DNA of 28,103 bases, taken from an uncultured Lachnospiraceae bacterium. Lineage in GTDB: Bacteria; Bacillota; Clostridia; Lachnospirales; Lachnospiraceae. The stretch spans positions 1-28,103 of the forward strand of contig CAJUMM010000036.1 of NCBI GenBank assembly GCA_910586955.1, given 5' to 3'. Numbering within the stretch: position 1 is the stretch's first letter; each line of letters starts with the position of its first letter. The position numbers were made by a program, and so were the translations under genes. A model generated the notes under the pieces. That model was not told where the DNA came from. It saw only the letters and a list, made by a program, of their open reading frames with translations, and searched no databases. Positions 1 through 7,300 of the stretch are shown piece by piece.

Positions 1-68
1 TAGAATTTTTCATGTGCATCGCTGATAAAAATAATCGCTTTCTCTGCTCCTAACACTGTACTACTCAT
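1..68 (-). CDS. N-terminal fragment of a small uncharacterised protein (possibly DUF6075-like), cut by window edge
   Basis: Only the first 22 codons are in the window. Reading on the minus strand from the ATG at 68, the product begins MSSTVLGAEKAIIFISDAHE and runs off the left edge without a stop. A GAGGAAG ribosome-binding site lies at 74-80, about five bases upstream, which supports a real start. The 'IIF-S-AHEKFY' style of the beginning resembles, from memory, the N-terminus of DUF6075 proteins, which are frequent near mobile elements of gut Clostridia. That family call is tentative, because 22 residues are too few to be sure. It lies beyond the lysS terminator and probably does not belong to the core operon. 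Confidence 0.45.
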   Translation of the reverse strand, partial: MSSTVLGAEKAIIFISDAHEKF

Positions 69-103
69 ACTTTCTTCCTCGCATTCTTTGATGATTGACC
101 ATA

Positions 104-150
104 ACAAAAAAGGACACTTCTCTAAAATTTTCTTTTAGAAAAATGTCCTT
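104..150 (-). terminator. Rho-independent terminator downstream of lysS
   Basis: On the minus strand, an 18-position stem (arms 133-150 and 110-127, two mismatches) with a five-base loop is followed by a T-rich tail at 111-104. It lies about 150 bases after the lysS stop and before the truncated gene at the left edge. It is the first good terminator for the greA-lysS transcript. Confidence 0.8.
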
Positions 151-200
151 GTTGGTACAAATATTAGAATGTATCCGCACAACGATAAACGTACATGGAA

Positions 201-230
201 GTATTATTCCGTATTATTCCGTATTATTCG
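201..230. repeat. Three tandem copies of a 10-bp unit (GTATTATTCC)
   Basis: GTATTATTCC occurs at 201-210 and 211-220, followed by GTATTATTCG at 221-230. A few bases further, GTTGCA occurs twice with 11-bp spacing (241-246 and 252-257). No gene covers this stretch. Short direct repeats beside the 3' end of a conserved gene are what the arm-type binding sites of a tyrosine recombinase look like, but no integrase is visible in the window, so function is inference. Confidence 0.7.
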
Positions 231-300
231 TTTAAAATTTGTTGCACTTTTGTTGCAGTAGCGTGACCGTAGGTGCTTCAAACCTGCATAAACACTGGCT

Positions 301-1797
301 TTATTTGTCAAGCGTTTTCATCGTGGGGAACAACAAAACATCCCGTATGGCTGCCGAATCCGTAAGCAGCATACACATCCGGTCAATCCCGAATCCAATG
401 CCTCCCGTTGGCGGCATTCCAATCTCCAGGGCATTCAGGAAATCTTCATCCGTAGTATTGGCTTCCTCGTCTCCCTGGGCCAAAAGCTCCTCCTGGGCCT
501 TAAAACGCTCCCGCTGATCGATGGGGTCGTTCAGCTCGGAGTAGGCGTTGGCCATCTCCCAGCCGTTCATAAAGAATTCAAAGCGCTCCACATAGTCCGG
601 ATTGTCCGGCTTCTTCTTGGTCAGGGGCGAAATCTCAATGGGGTGATCCATCACAAAGGTGGGCTGGATCAAATGCTCCTCCGCAAATTCTTCAAAGAAA
701 AGGCTTAAAATATCGCCCTTCTTGTGGCGCTCCTCGAACTCCACGCCCTTCTCTTTTGCCAGGGCCTTTGCCTCCTCCGCAGTCTGAATCCGGTCAAAGT
801 CAACCCCTGCATATTTCTTCACGGCCTCCACCATGGTAATGCGTTCAAAAGGCTTCCCAAGGTCCATTTCCACACCGTTGTACACAATGGTTGTAGTTCC
901 CAGAACCTCCTGGGCTACGTGGCGGTAAAGGTTCTCCGTCAAATCCATCATGCCGTGATAGTCCGTATAGGCCTGGTAAAGCTCCATCAGGGTAAACTCC
1001 GGGTTGTGACGGGTATCCAGTCCCTCGTTGCGGAACACGCGGCCAATCTCATAGACACGCTCCAAGCCGCCTACAATCAGACGCTTCAAGTACAGCTCCA
1101 GGGAAATGCGGAGCTTAAAATCCTCATCCAGAGCATTAAAATGGGTCTCAAAGGGCCTGGCGGCAGCGCCGCCGGCGTTGGCCACCAGCATGGGCGTCTC
1201 CACCTCCAGAAAGCCCTGTCCGTCCAGATAGCGGCGGATGCTGCTTAAAATCCGGGAACGCTTTACAAACGTGTCCTTTACCTCGGCATTCATAATCAAA
1301 TCCGTATACCGCTGGCGGTAACGCACGTCCGTGTTGGTCAGGCCGTGGAATTTCTCCGGGAGAATCTGCAGGCTTTTGCACAGCAGCGTAAGCTTAGCCG
1401 CATGGATGGAAATCTCCCCTGTCTTTGTGCGGAATACTTCGCCGCAGATTCCGATGATATCACCGATATCATATTTTTTAAAATCCTTATAGGCCTCCTC
1501 ACCCACGCTGTCCCTGGCCACATAAGACTGGATATTGCCCTTCAAGTCCTGGATATTGCAGAAAGAAGCCTTGCCCATAACCCGCTTGGACATCATGCGA
1601 CCGGCTATCGTAACGGTTTTTCCCTCCAGATTCTCAAAATCATCCTTAATATCCTGGCTGTGGCAGCTCACATCAAATTTCGTAACCTGAAAGGGGTCCA
1701 TGCCCCGCTCCTGCAGGTCAGCCAGCTTTTCCCTCCGCACCTTGAGAAGCTGCTTTACGTCCTGCTCCTTTGGTGCTCCGTTCTTCTGTTCTCCCAT
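301..1797 (-). CDS. lysS: Lysyl-tRNA synthetase, class II
   Basis: The product charges tRNA-Lys with lysine in the cytoplasm using ATP. It shows the class II layout: an N-terminal OB-fold anticodon-binding domain (VTIAGRMMSKRVMGKASF) and then the catalytic domain with motif 1 (GFLEVETPMLVANAGGAAARPF region), motif 2 (FRNEGLDTRHNPEFTLMELY) and the C-terminal motif 3 (GIGFGIDRMCMLL). The length of about 498 residues is normal for bacterial LysRS. The open frame could start at a GTG at 1800, but the adjacent ATG at 1797 is seven bases from AGGAGTG (1805-1811) and is preferred. It is the second gene after greA, separated by 27 bases, and is presumably transcribed from the greA promoter. I looked for a T-box leader and found none. 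Confidence 0.97.
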   Translation of the reverse strand: MGEQKNGAPKEQDVKQLLKVRREKLADLQERGMDPFQVTKFDVSCHSQDIKDDFENLEGKTVTIAGRMMSKRVMGKASFCNIQDLKGNIQSYVARDSVGEEAYKDFKKYDIGDIIGICGEVFRTKTGEISIHAAKLTLLCKSLQILPEKFHGLTNTDVRYRQRYTDLIMNAEVKDTFVKRSRILSSIRRYLDGQGFLEVETPMLVANAGGAAARPFETHFNALDEDFKLRISLELYLKRLIVGGLERVYEIGRVFRNEGLDTRHNPEFTLMELYQAYTDYHGMMDLTENLYRHVAQEVLGTTTIVYNGVEMDLGKPFERITMVEAVKKYAGVDFDRIQTAEEAKALAKEKGVEFEERHKKGDILSLFFEEFAEEHLIQPTFVMDHPIEISPLTKKKPDNPDYVERFEFFMNGWEMANAYSELNDPIDQRERFKAQEELLAQGDEEANTTDEDFLNALEIGMPPTGGIGFGIDRMCMLLTDSAAIRDVLLFPTMKTLDK

Positions 1798-1824
1798 CAC
1801 TCTACACTCCTATTCCTGTTCCGC

Positions 1825-2307
1825 CTAATTGGAACGCTGGATCTCCAATACCTTATATTCAATCATACCTGCCTGGGTCTCCACCTGAACCGTGTCTCCC
1901 ACCTTTGCGCCGAGAAGAGCCTTGCCCACAGGAGATTCATTGGAAATCTTTCCTCCCAGGCTGTTTGCCTCGGAAGAACCCACGATCTTAAACTCCTCTT
2001 CCTCGTCAAATTCCACATCCAGAACCTTCACCTTGCAGCCCACATTGATCTTGTCCAGATCCACCTCATCTTCCACCACGACCTCTGCATTTTTGAGAAT
2101 TTTCTCAATCTGCTCAATCCTGGCCTCAATATCCCGCTGCTCGTCCTTGGCCGCATCGTACTCGGCATTTTCCGACAGGTCTCCCTGCTCTCTTGCCTCC
2201 TTGATCTTCTGGGCGATTTGTTTCCTTTTTACCACTTTCAGATCCTGAAGCTCGTCCTCCAGCTTTTTCAGTCCCTCGTAAGTCAGTAGATTTTTCTTCT
2301 CGCTCAT
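1825..2307 (-). CDS. greA: Transcription elongation factor GreA
   Basis: GreA rescues backtracked RNA polymerase by stimulating transcript cleavage. The 160-residue product has the family length. It has an N-terminal antiparallel coiled coil containing the tip motif SENAEYDAAKDEQ, whose acidic residues reach the polymerase active site, then a C-terminal FKBP-like domain (GCKVKVLDVEFDEEEEFKIVG through SNESPVGKALLGAKVGDTVQV). The ATG at 2307 follows a purine-rich stretch (GGAAGG further upstream and AAAGGGAA close by). It is first in a two-gene unit with lysS, a common order in Clostridia, and is preceded by a perfect sigma-A promoter and a leader of roughly 120 bases. Confidence 0.97.
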   Translation of the reverse strand: MSEKKNLLTYEGLKKLEDELQDLKVVKRKQIAQKIKEAREQGDLSENAEYDAAKDEQRDIEARIEQIEKILKNAEVVVEDEVDLDKINVGCKVKVLDVEFDEEEEFKIVGSSEANSLGGKISNESPVGKALLGAKVGDTVQVETQAGMIEYKVLEIQRSN

Positions 2308-2435
2308 TTCCCTTTACATCCTTCCTGTTTCTTAATTGCTAATCTATTTCATTATATCTTTTTTTGTCCCAAATATACCCCCGGCTTGGACGGGCACCAA
2401 TATTTCTTTCTGTCCCCGCCGCAAACATTCACAGT

Positions 2436-2464
2436 ATTATACCTTAACCCCCTGTTATTGTCAA
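2436..2464 (-). promoter_or_regulatory. Consensus sigma-A promoter for greA-lysS
   Basis: TTGACA (2459-2464) and TATAAT (2436-2441) on the minus strand are separated by exactly 17 bases, a perfect match to the vegetative consensus. The -35 and most of the spacer lie inside the end of dusB, whose stop codon is at 2444-2446. The two transcription units therefore overlap. Confidence 0.85.
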
Positions 2465-3409
2465 TACCAATTCCTCCAGCTCTAGCATGCTCTCCGCACC
2501 GTTGATCCGGGCTCTCAAGCGGGCCGAATGAGGATATCCGGCCGTATACCAGGACACATGCTTCCGCATTTCCCGGACGGCCGTATAATCCCCCTTCAGC
2601 TCCGCCTGCATCCGTCCATGGCGCAGCATCATTTCCCGCACCTTCCCAGCCGGAGGCCGATCTTCCAGAATCCCCGTATCCAGATACGTCAGGATGCGAT
2701 GAAAAATCCAGGGATTGCCCCTGGCAGCCCTTCCCACCATGACTCCGTCGCAGCCCGTCTCCTCCAGAAGGGCTTTCGCCTTCTGGGGAGAATCCACGTC
2801 TCCGTTTCCAATCACCGGAATGGAGACCGCCTCTTTGACCTGGCGGATAATCTCCCAGTCCGCATGGCCGGAATAGTACTGCTCCCTGGTTCTCCCGTGA
2901 ACGGCCACTCCGGAAGCCCCGCTTCCCTCGGCAATCCTGGCAATCTCCACTGCATTCACGTGGCTGTCGTCGAAACCTTTGCGGATCTTCACGGTCACAG
3001 GCTTTTTTACCGCCTGGACCACACGGCTCACAATCTCCTCCACCAGCTTCGGATTCCGCATAAGGGCGGAGCCCTCTCCATTCCCTACAATCTTGGGCAC
3101 CGGGCAGCCCATATTCAAATCCAGGATATCAAAGGGATGCTCCTCTATCTCTGCTGCAACCCTGCTCAGCACTTCCGGATCCGATCCGAACAGCTGCAGG
3201 GAGACGGGATGTTCCCCTGGGGAAATCTCCATCAGCCGTTCCGTGTTCCGGTTGTGAAAGGCAATGGCCTTTGCACTGACCATTTCCATGCACACCAGTC
3301 CCGCCCCCTGCTCCCTGCACAGCAAACGAAATGGCAGGTCCGTAACTCCTGCCATGGGCGCCAGTATCACCTGGTTCGGAAGCTCCACATTCCCGATTTT
3401 CAGCTTCAT
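2444..3409 (-). CDS. dusB: tRNA-dihydrouridine synthase (DusB family)
   Basis: This FMN enzyme reduces specific uridines of tRNA to dihydrouridine using NADPH. The 321-residue protein has the normal family length and motifs in order: the FMN-binding start APMAGVTDLPFR (17-28), the catalytic-loop motif LNMGCP with Cys102 as the proton donor, VKIRKG for flavin and substrate binding, HGRTREQYYSGHADW, and the phosphate-binding region VIGNGDV through GVMVGRAARGNPW near residue 230. It is the last gene of a long minus-strand run, starting three bases after the lipase stop. Its 3' end carries the greA promoter. The DusB subgroup is inferred from overall sequence style and context; the Dus family assignment is firm. 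Confidence 0.93.
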   Translation of the reverse strand: MKLKIGNVELPNQVILAPMAGVTDLPFRLLCREQGAGLVCMEMVSAKAIAFHNRNTERLMEISPGEHPVSLQLFGSDPEVLSRVAAEIEEHPFDILDLNMGCPVPKIVGNGEGSALMRNPKLVEEIVSRVVQAVKKPVTVKIRKGFDDSHVNAVEIARIAEGSGASGVAVHGRTREQYYSGHADWEIIRQVKEAVSIPVIGNGDVDSPQKAKALLEETGCDGVMVGRAARGNPWIFHRILTYLDTGILEDRPPAGKVREMMLRHGRMQAELKGDYTAVREMRKHVSWYTAGYPHSARLRARINGAESMLELEELVLTITGG

Positions 3410-3412
3410 ACT

Positions 3413-4192
3413 TTAAAATCCTCTCTCTGCCAGATCCCTAATCAGGCGGCCGTAAAATTTCGTCATACAAAACCCCTTTGCATCTCTCTTCCGGGAATCC
3501 ACCAGATCCTGATGGGAAATATTCTCAACCGTTCCTCTGTATACGCCCCAGTGGGTTCTGTCCGGCGATACCAGGCCGTCATTCTCCCCATCCTGCAAAA
3601 AGACGAACCTGCGGAAAAACAGCATCAAGGGATCCTCCCCGGAAGGCGTAAGCCTGGCTCCGAAGCTCTGGTAATAAACTTTAGGGCTATCCGGATTTCT
3701 TTCATTAAAACTTTTCAGGTACGCCGGCGTCAGCTGCCGCAATGCCCTCTCGGAATCCGGTTCTTTATCTCCCAGGGCTTTCCAGAACCGATCTGCCGCC
3801 CGGCTGTAGAGACGTATAAATCTCTTTTTCCCGCACCAGTATTTTGCCGTCCGGGAACCGTAATGGGGCGTACAGAGGGTTGTGAGGGATGCCGCCCAGG
3901 AAGCTCTTCCCAGAGTAGAGATGAGATAGCGGGCCTCCAGGCCGCCTTTGGAATGTGCAATGATATTCACCTTCCTGCCGCCCTCCCGCTCCCGGATTTC
4001 CTCCAGGCGTTTCTCCAGCTGTCCTGCATTTCCCTCAATACTCCCGGCAGCGTCCTGGCCGCCCAGATAGACACGCACCCCCTGCCCTTCCAGATAAGAA
4101 GGAATCCGCCCGAAATATTCAAAGGGCCTGTCATCCCGGCAGTTCAGTCCGTGAACCAGGAAAATAGGATATCTGGTAATCTGTTTATTCAA
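3413..4192 (-). CDS. Lipase-like alpha/beta hydrolase
   Basis: This is a putative esterase or triacylglycerol lipase. The oxyanion-hole motif PIFLVHG sits at the N-terminus, the nucleophile elbow is AHSKGG with Ser81, TPHYGS follows at 108-113 as in family I lipases, and the triad is probably completed by Asp205 (ENDG) and His227 (ISHQD). I see no signal peptide, so it may act inside the cell. The open frame extends to a TTG at 4237, but a TTG at 4192 has AGGGAGG eight bases upstream (4201-4207) and gives a product starting directly before the first core strand. I chose that start, giving about 259 residues. It lies between lgt and dusB in the same operon. The natural substrate cannot be read from sequence. 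Confidence 0.85.
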   Translation of the reverse strand: MNKQITRYPIFLVHGLNCRDDRPFEYFGRIPSYLEGQGVRVYLGGQDAAGSIEGNAGQLEKRLEEIREREGGRKVNIIAHSKGGLEARYLISTLGRASWAASLTTLCTPHYGSRTAKYWCGKKRFIRLYSRAADRFWKALGDKEPDSERALRQLTPAYLKSFNERNPDSPKVYYQSFGARLTPSGEDPLMLFFRRFVFLQDGENDGLVSPDRTHWGVYRGTVENISHQDLVDSRKRDAKGFCMTKFYGRLIRDLAERGF

Positions 4193-4220
4193 GCAAACCG
4201 CCTCCCTGTATCTGCCTCTT

Positions 4221-5654
4221 CTACATTTCTCCCACAACAGAAGCCAGCATCAGAAACCGTTCCGTAAACTGCTCCTTATCTTCCTGGCTCACCCCGTAAA
4301 AGAGATAAACATCCTTCACAATCTCATCCAGAACCCTTTGCCCCTCCTCTCCCCCGTTTCCTAAGGAAAGGGATACCTGAAAGACCTCATACTTTCTCTC
4401 CACTACAAAATCCAGAGCAGAATCCGGAAACTCTTCCGGGGTAATCCGGTACTGGCACAGATCCAAAGGCAGCTCCTCCGCAGACACTTCTTCCGCCTCC
4501 TGGAAGCGTTTCCGGATCTGCTCCTCAAAGGGTTCTATATCTTTCCTTTTCTTTGACTTGGGAAATTCCGGCTCCGGAGTCTTCAGAAACTCCGGCCGGT
4601 ACCGGAACACCATGTTGACCCGCATAGACTTCTCCTGGCTCTGTACCTCCGGACTGTCCCCTGGCAGAGGAACCGCTCCGTACTTCTCCATGAGATACTG
4701 TTCTGTCTCTTGGATGGTATGGGGAGCCGCCGGAAGCTTTTCCGCAATTTTCCGGAATTTTTCTTCCCTTTTGGCTTTTCCCGCCGGAGCATCTCCCGTC
4801 TTCCCTGCCAGGAAAATAGAGGTAGGCCCTTCCGCGCCGCCGATAATGCTTACAGCGGCTGCCTCCTTGTCCCGGTATTTAGAAGCCATCCCTCCCACGG
4901 TCCCAAGCTTCCCCAGGGCAAAGAAAAGGGCGCAGCCAAACAGAAACATAAAAATCGCAATAAACTGGGAAGTGGACAGAACACCTATATTTCCTCTCTC
5001 CATGTCCCCCCGCAGAAATTCCAGGACAAACCTCCCTGCGCTGTAAAGAATAAAAAATAAGCCTGCTACCTGCCCCTCTCCCTTCTTATATTTCTTGGCA
5101 AATATAAGGAGAATGGCAAAATGTGCAAAGTTCAGCACGCTGGAAATCATCTGGGTGGGTATCAGGGGAATCCCGTTTGGAGCATAGTCGGACCCGTGAA
5201 ACACTATAAACAGCGGCCCGTCCGTCTCCCTTCCATAGCAGCAGCCTGCCAGGATACAGCCAATCCGGCCAAACCCTTGAGCCATAGCCACAGAGGGAAC
5301 CGCCAGATCAAAATAACTTAAAGCATTCAGTTTTCGCCATCTGCAGTAGAGAACCACCCCCAGAACACCGCCAATCAGAGCTCCGTAGATTACAAAACCA
5401 TAGGCAAGATCCTGGAACAGCATAGCAGGATTGGCTATAATCTGGGGAAAAATTGTAACATAATACAAAATCTTGCCCCCCAGCAGGCCACCTACTACCG
5501 CCCAGCAGGAAAGTCCGAAGACCGCTTCGTCGTCAAGGCCAATCCGCCTGGCCCGGTATTCCGCCAGAAGATAGGCAAGCATAACGCCGATTGCTATCAT
5601 CAGTCCATATCCGTAGACCGTGACAGGTCCAATGGTAAAAAGTTCATTCCTCAT
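4221..5654 (-). CDS. lgt: Prolipoprotein diacylglyceryl transferase with long C-terminal extension
   Basis: Lgt transfers diacylglycerol from phosphatidylglycerol to the lipobox Cys of prelipoproteins in the membrane. Residues 1-250 form the multi-span core with GRIGCILAGCCYG (129-141) in the place of the Lgt signature GRxGN, TQMISS, and YSAGRFVLEFLRGD (204-217). The His-Gly-Gly motif of E. coli Lgt (His103) reads Tyr-Gly-Ala here (VIYGALIGG), so it is a divergent member. Residues 251-477 are a soluble extension absent from typical Lgt (about 260-330 residues). It contains SIIGGAEGPTSIFLAGK (269-285), like a motif of Na+-translocating decarboxylase beta subunits, and then charged sequence. 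The ATG at 5654 is preferred over the one at 5669 because GAGGAG lies seven bases upstream. It overlaps the preceding gene by 11 bases, suggesting translational coupling. Confidence 0.88.
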   Translation of the reverse strand: MRNELFTIGPVTVYGYGLMIAIGVMLAYLLAEYRARRIGLDDEAVFGLSCWAVVGGLLGGKILYYVTIFPQIIANPAMLFQDLAYGFVIYGALIGGVLGVVLYCRWRKLNALSYFDLAVPSVAMAQGFGRIGCILAGCCYGRETDGPLFIVFHGSDYAPNGIPLIPTQMISSVLNFAHFAILLIFAKKYKKGEGQVAGLFFILYSAGRFVLEFLRGDMERGNIGVLSTSQFIAIFMFLFGCALFFALGKLGTVGGMASKYRDKEAAAVSIIGGAEGPTSIFLAGKTGDAPAGKAKREEKFRKIAEKLPAAPHTIQETEQYLMEKYGAVPLPGDSPEVQSQEKSMRVNMVFRYRPEFLKTPEPEFPKSKKRKDIEPFEEQIRKRFQEAEEVSAEELPLDLCQYRITPEEFPDSALDFVVERKYEVFQVSLSLGNGGEEGQRVLDEIVKDVYLFYGVSQEDKEQFTERFLMLASVVGEM

Positions 5655-5985
5655 AATCAATCTCCTCATCCAGGAAAAACACTTTATAAAACAGCTCCAG
5701 GGAAGTGAGCAGTTCTTCTCTCTCCTTCTGGATTTCTTTTATTTTCAGGCCGCTGCCGATTTCGTCAAAAAAGAAGTCGTCCTCCTTGCTGGACACCTGG
5801 AAACAAAGCGTTCCGTCCTCCTCAAATTCCAGCGTCAGCACGCCTCCAATCTCCGATACAAACAGGACACACAAAATTTTCAGCTCATCCTGGACTGAGG
5901 CCGGAAGAGCCGAAAAATCTTCGTTAAAATAATATTTCTCCTCATAAGAACTGGCTCCGCAAAGCACAATATTTTCCTGATACAT
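5644..5985 (-). CDS. Small acidic protein resembling DUF6145
   Basis: This 113-residue acidic protein begins MYQENIVLCGASSYEEKYYF and contains the stretch VLFVSEIGGVLTLEFEEDG and the sequence FFFDEIGSGLKIKEIQ. From memory these match the uncharacterised Lachnospiraceae family DUF6145; no function is known to me. It has no signal peptide or membrane span. The frame is open to an ATG at 5997, but the ATG at 5985 has GGAG six bases upstream within GGAGAGAAGG and fits better. Its end overlaps the start of lgt by 11 bases and it follows birA closely, so the three are co-transcribed and lgt translation is probably coupled to it. Confidence 0.8.
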   Translation of the reverse strand: MYQENIVLCGASSYEEKYYFNEDFSALPASVQDELKILCVLFVSEIGGVLTLEFEEDGTLCFQVSSKEDDFFFDEIGSGLKIKEIQKEREELLTSLELFYKVFFLDEEIDYEE

Positions 5986-6012
5986 CCTTCTCTCCATTTC
6001 CGGGATCTGCCG

Positions 6013-7014
6013 TCACACATAGCCGTAGACGCCTCTCACCGACACCTCGCCTGCATAAACTGCCGTTACCGAACCGTCCTCTCTGCGGACCAGAAGCTCT
6101 CCCCTGTCATTGATGCCCAGAGCCGTTCCCACATACTCATTTCCCGGCTCCATAACCCGGACTCCTTTTCCCGTATTAACCAAAAGCCTCCCATAATCTT
6201 CCTGCAGCAGGCTGAGATCCTCTGTCTTCAGGAAAGTCTCATAACACGCCTCCAGGCGTTCCATACACCGGGCCGTCAACTTCGCCCTGGAAAATTTCCT
6301 TCCCGCCGCTTGATAGAGAGAGATAGCAGTGCCGGCAATCTCTTCCGGAAACTGCTCCGTATTCACATTGATCCCGATCCCCACAACGATGTGATTGATG
6401 TAATCTACCTCCGTGCTCAGCTCTGTGAGAATGCCCGCAATCTTACGTTCCTTAAGAACCAGATCGTTGGGCCATTTGATCTGGACTGCCGGAGCCTCAT
6501 CTTCCAAGATCTCTCTCAAAATTTCGTTGCAGGCCTGGGCTGCAGCCAGTCCCATAACCAGGGTGAGCATGGAGGCGTGAGCAGGCAGAATCTGCGGCCG
6601 CAGCAGCACACTCATATAAATGGCTTCCCCGGGAGGAGAGCTCCACCCCTTGCCCCTGCGTCCCTTGCCCACTGTCTGCCGTTCTGCGCAGACCAATGTT
6701 CCGTGAGGCATGCCCTCCTCCGCCAGCTGTTTTGCCCGGGTGTTGGTGGAGTCCGTCTCCTCAAAGCACACACAGCTCTGCCCCATTTTCTCCGTGCGCA
6801 GATGGCTTCCAATCTCTTCCTCAGTCATAACATCCGGTGCGGACACCAGATGATAACCCCGGTTCTTTACCGCCTCAATCCCATATCCCTCTTCTTTCAG
6901 CTGGCTGATCACCTTCCACACGGCCGTCCGGGACACCTGAAGCCTTTCGCAGAGCTCCTGTCCGGACACATAGCCTCCGGTTTCCCGCAGCATGGACAAT
7001 ATCTCTTTTCTCAT
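6013..7014 (-). CDS. birA: Biotin--protein ligase / biotin operon repressor BirA
   Basis: BirA activates biotin to biotinyl-AMP and attaches it to the carboxylase carrier lysine. The 333-residue protein has an N-terminal winged helix-turn-helix (1-57, GGYVSGQELCERLQVSRTAV), so it probably also represses biotin genes. The catalytic core follows with TDSTN (87-91), the adenylate-binding loop VGKGRRGKGW (115-124), KWPNDL and KIAGILTE, and then a C-terminal SH3-like domain. The frame is open further upstream, but the ATG at 7014 begins exactly at the helix-turn-helix and overlaps the previous stop as ATGA, a coupled arrangement. No biotin gene is nearby, so any regulatory target is elsewhere. Confidence 0.95.
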   Translation of the reverse strand: MRKEILSMLRETGGYVSGQELCERLQVSRTAVWKVISQLKEEGYGIEAVKNRGYHLVSAPDVMTEEEIGSHLRTEKMGQSCVCFEETDSTNTRAKQLAEEGMPHGTLVCAERQTVGKGRRGKGWSSPPGEAIYMSVLLRPQILPAHASMLTLVMGLAAAQACNEILREILEDEAPAVQIKWPNDLVLKERKIAGILTELSTEVDYINHIVVGIGINVNTEQFPEEIAGTAISLYQAAGRKFSRAKLTARCMERLEACYETFLKTEDLSLLQEDYGRLLVNTGKGVRVMEPGNEYVGTALGINDRGELLVRREDGSVTAVYAGEVSVRGVYGYV

Positions 7015-7298
7015 CTCATCCACCACATGTGTACAATGCAGAAAATCAATGCTACCATCATGATTCCGGCAAACACGGAACAGAAATAGCCCACCACCCG
7101 CTTTCCCCTGGACAGCTCCATAATCCCCGAAAGGCTGCACATGACAACCCCCAGGAAAAATGCCAGAGGAACCAGAATCCCGTCATTGTCTCCCACAAAA
7201 ATCAAAATTGCCAGAAGCAGGATCCCGCAGGCCAGAAACATATTCAATATTTTCAGATGGTAATACGGTTCCCTGCCGGTCTTCCTGCCCTGTTTCAT
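7011..7298 (-). CDS. Small three-span membrane protein of unknown function
   Basis: This 95-residue protein has a basic N-terminus (MKQGRKTGREPYYHLK) and three predicted membrane spans, about residues 19-35, 41-60 and 69-91, separated by short loops (VGDNDG and SRGKR). I do not recognise a family with confidence. It starts two bases after the argF stop, has its ribosome-binding site AGGAG in the end of argF, and overlaps birA by four bases (ATGA). It is therefore locked into the operon and is likely a real gene. Nothing in the sequence indicates an enzymatic role. Confidence 0.8.
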   Translation of the reverse strand: MKQGRKTGREPYYHLKILNMFLACGILLLAILIFVGDNDGILVPLAFFLGVVMCSLSGIMELSRGKRVVGYFCSVFAGIMMVALIFCIVHMWWMR

Positions 7299-7300
7299 CT

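Noticed and set aside
2351..2356. Second TATAAT upstream of greA
   Set aside because: No -35-like hexamer at a suitable distance (GGTATA at 17 bases) and no TGn extension.
2308..2435. T-box or other riboswitch in the greA-lysS leader
   Set aside because: The leader is only about 120 bases, has no T-box signature and no terminator-antiterminator pair. A GTCCAA/TTTGGGAC partial pairing lacks a T tail.
2528..4267. Long plus-strand open frame of 579 codons
   Set aside because: It lies antisense to dusB and the lipase gene, which have clear family motifs. Its translation has no recognisable domain; such frames arise from codon bias on the opposite strand.
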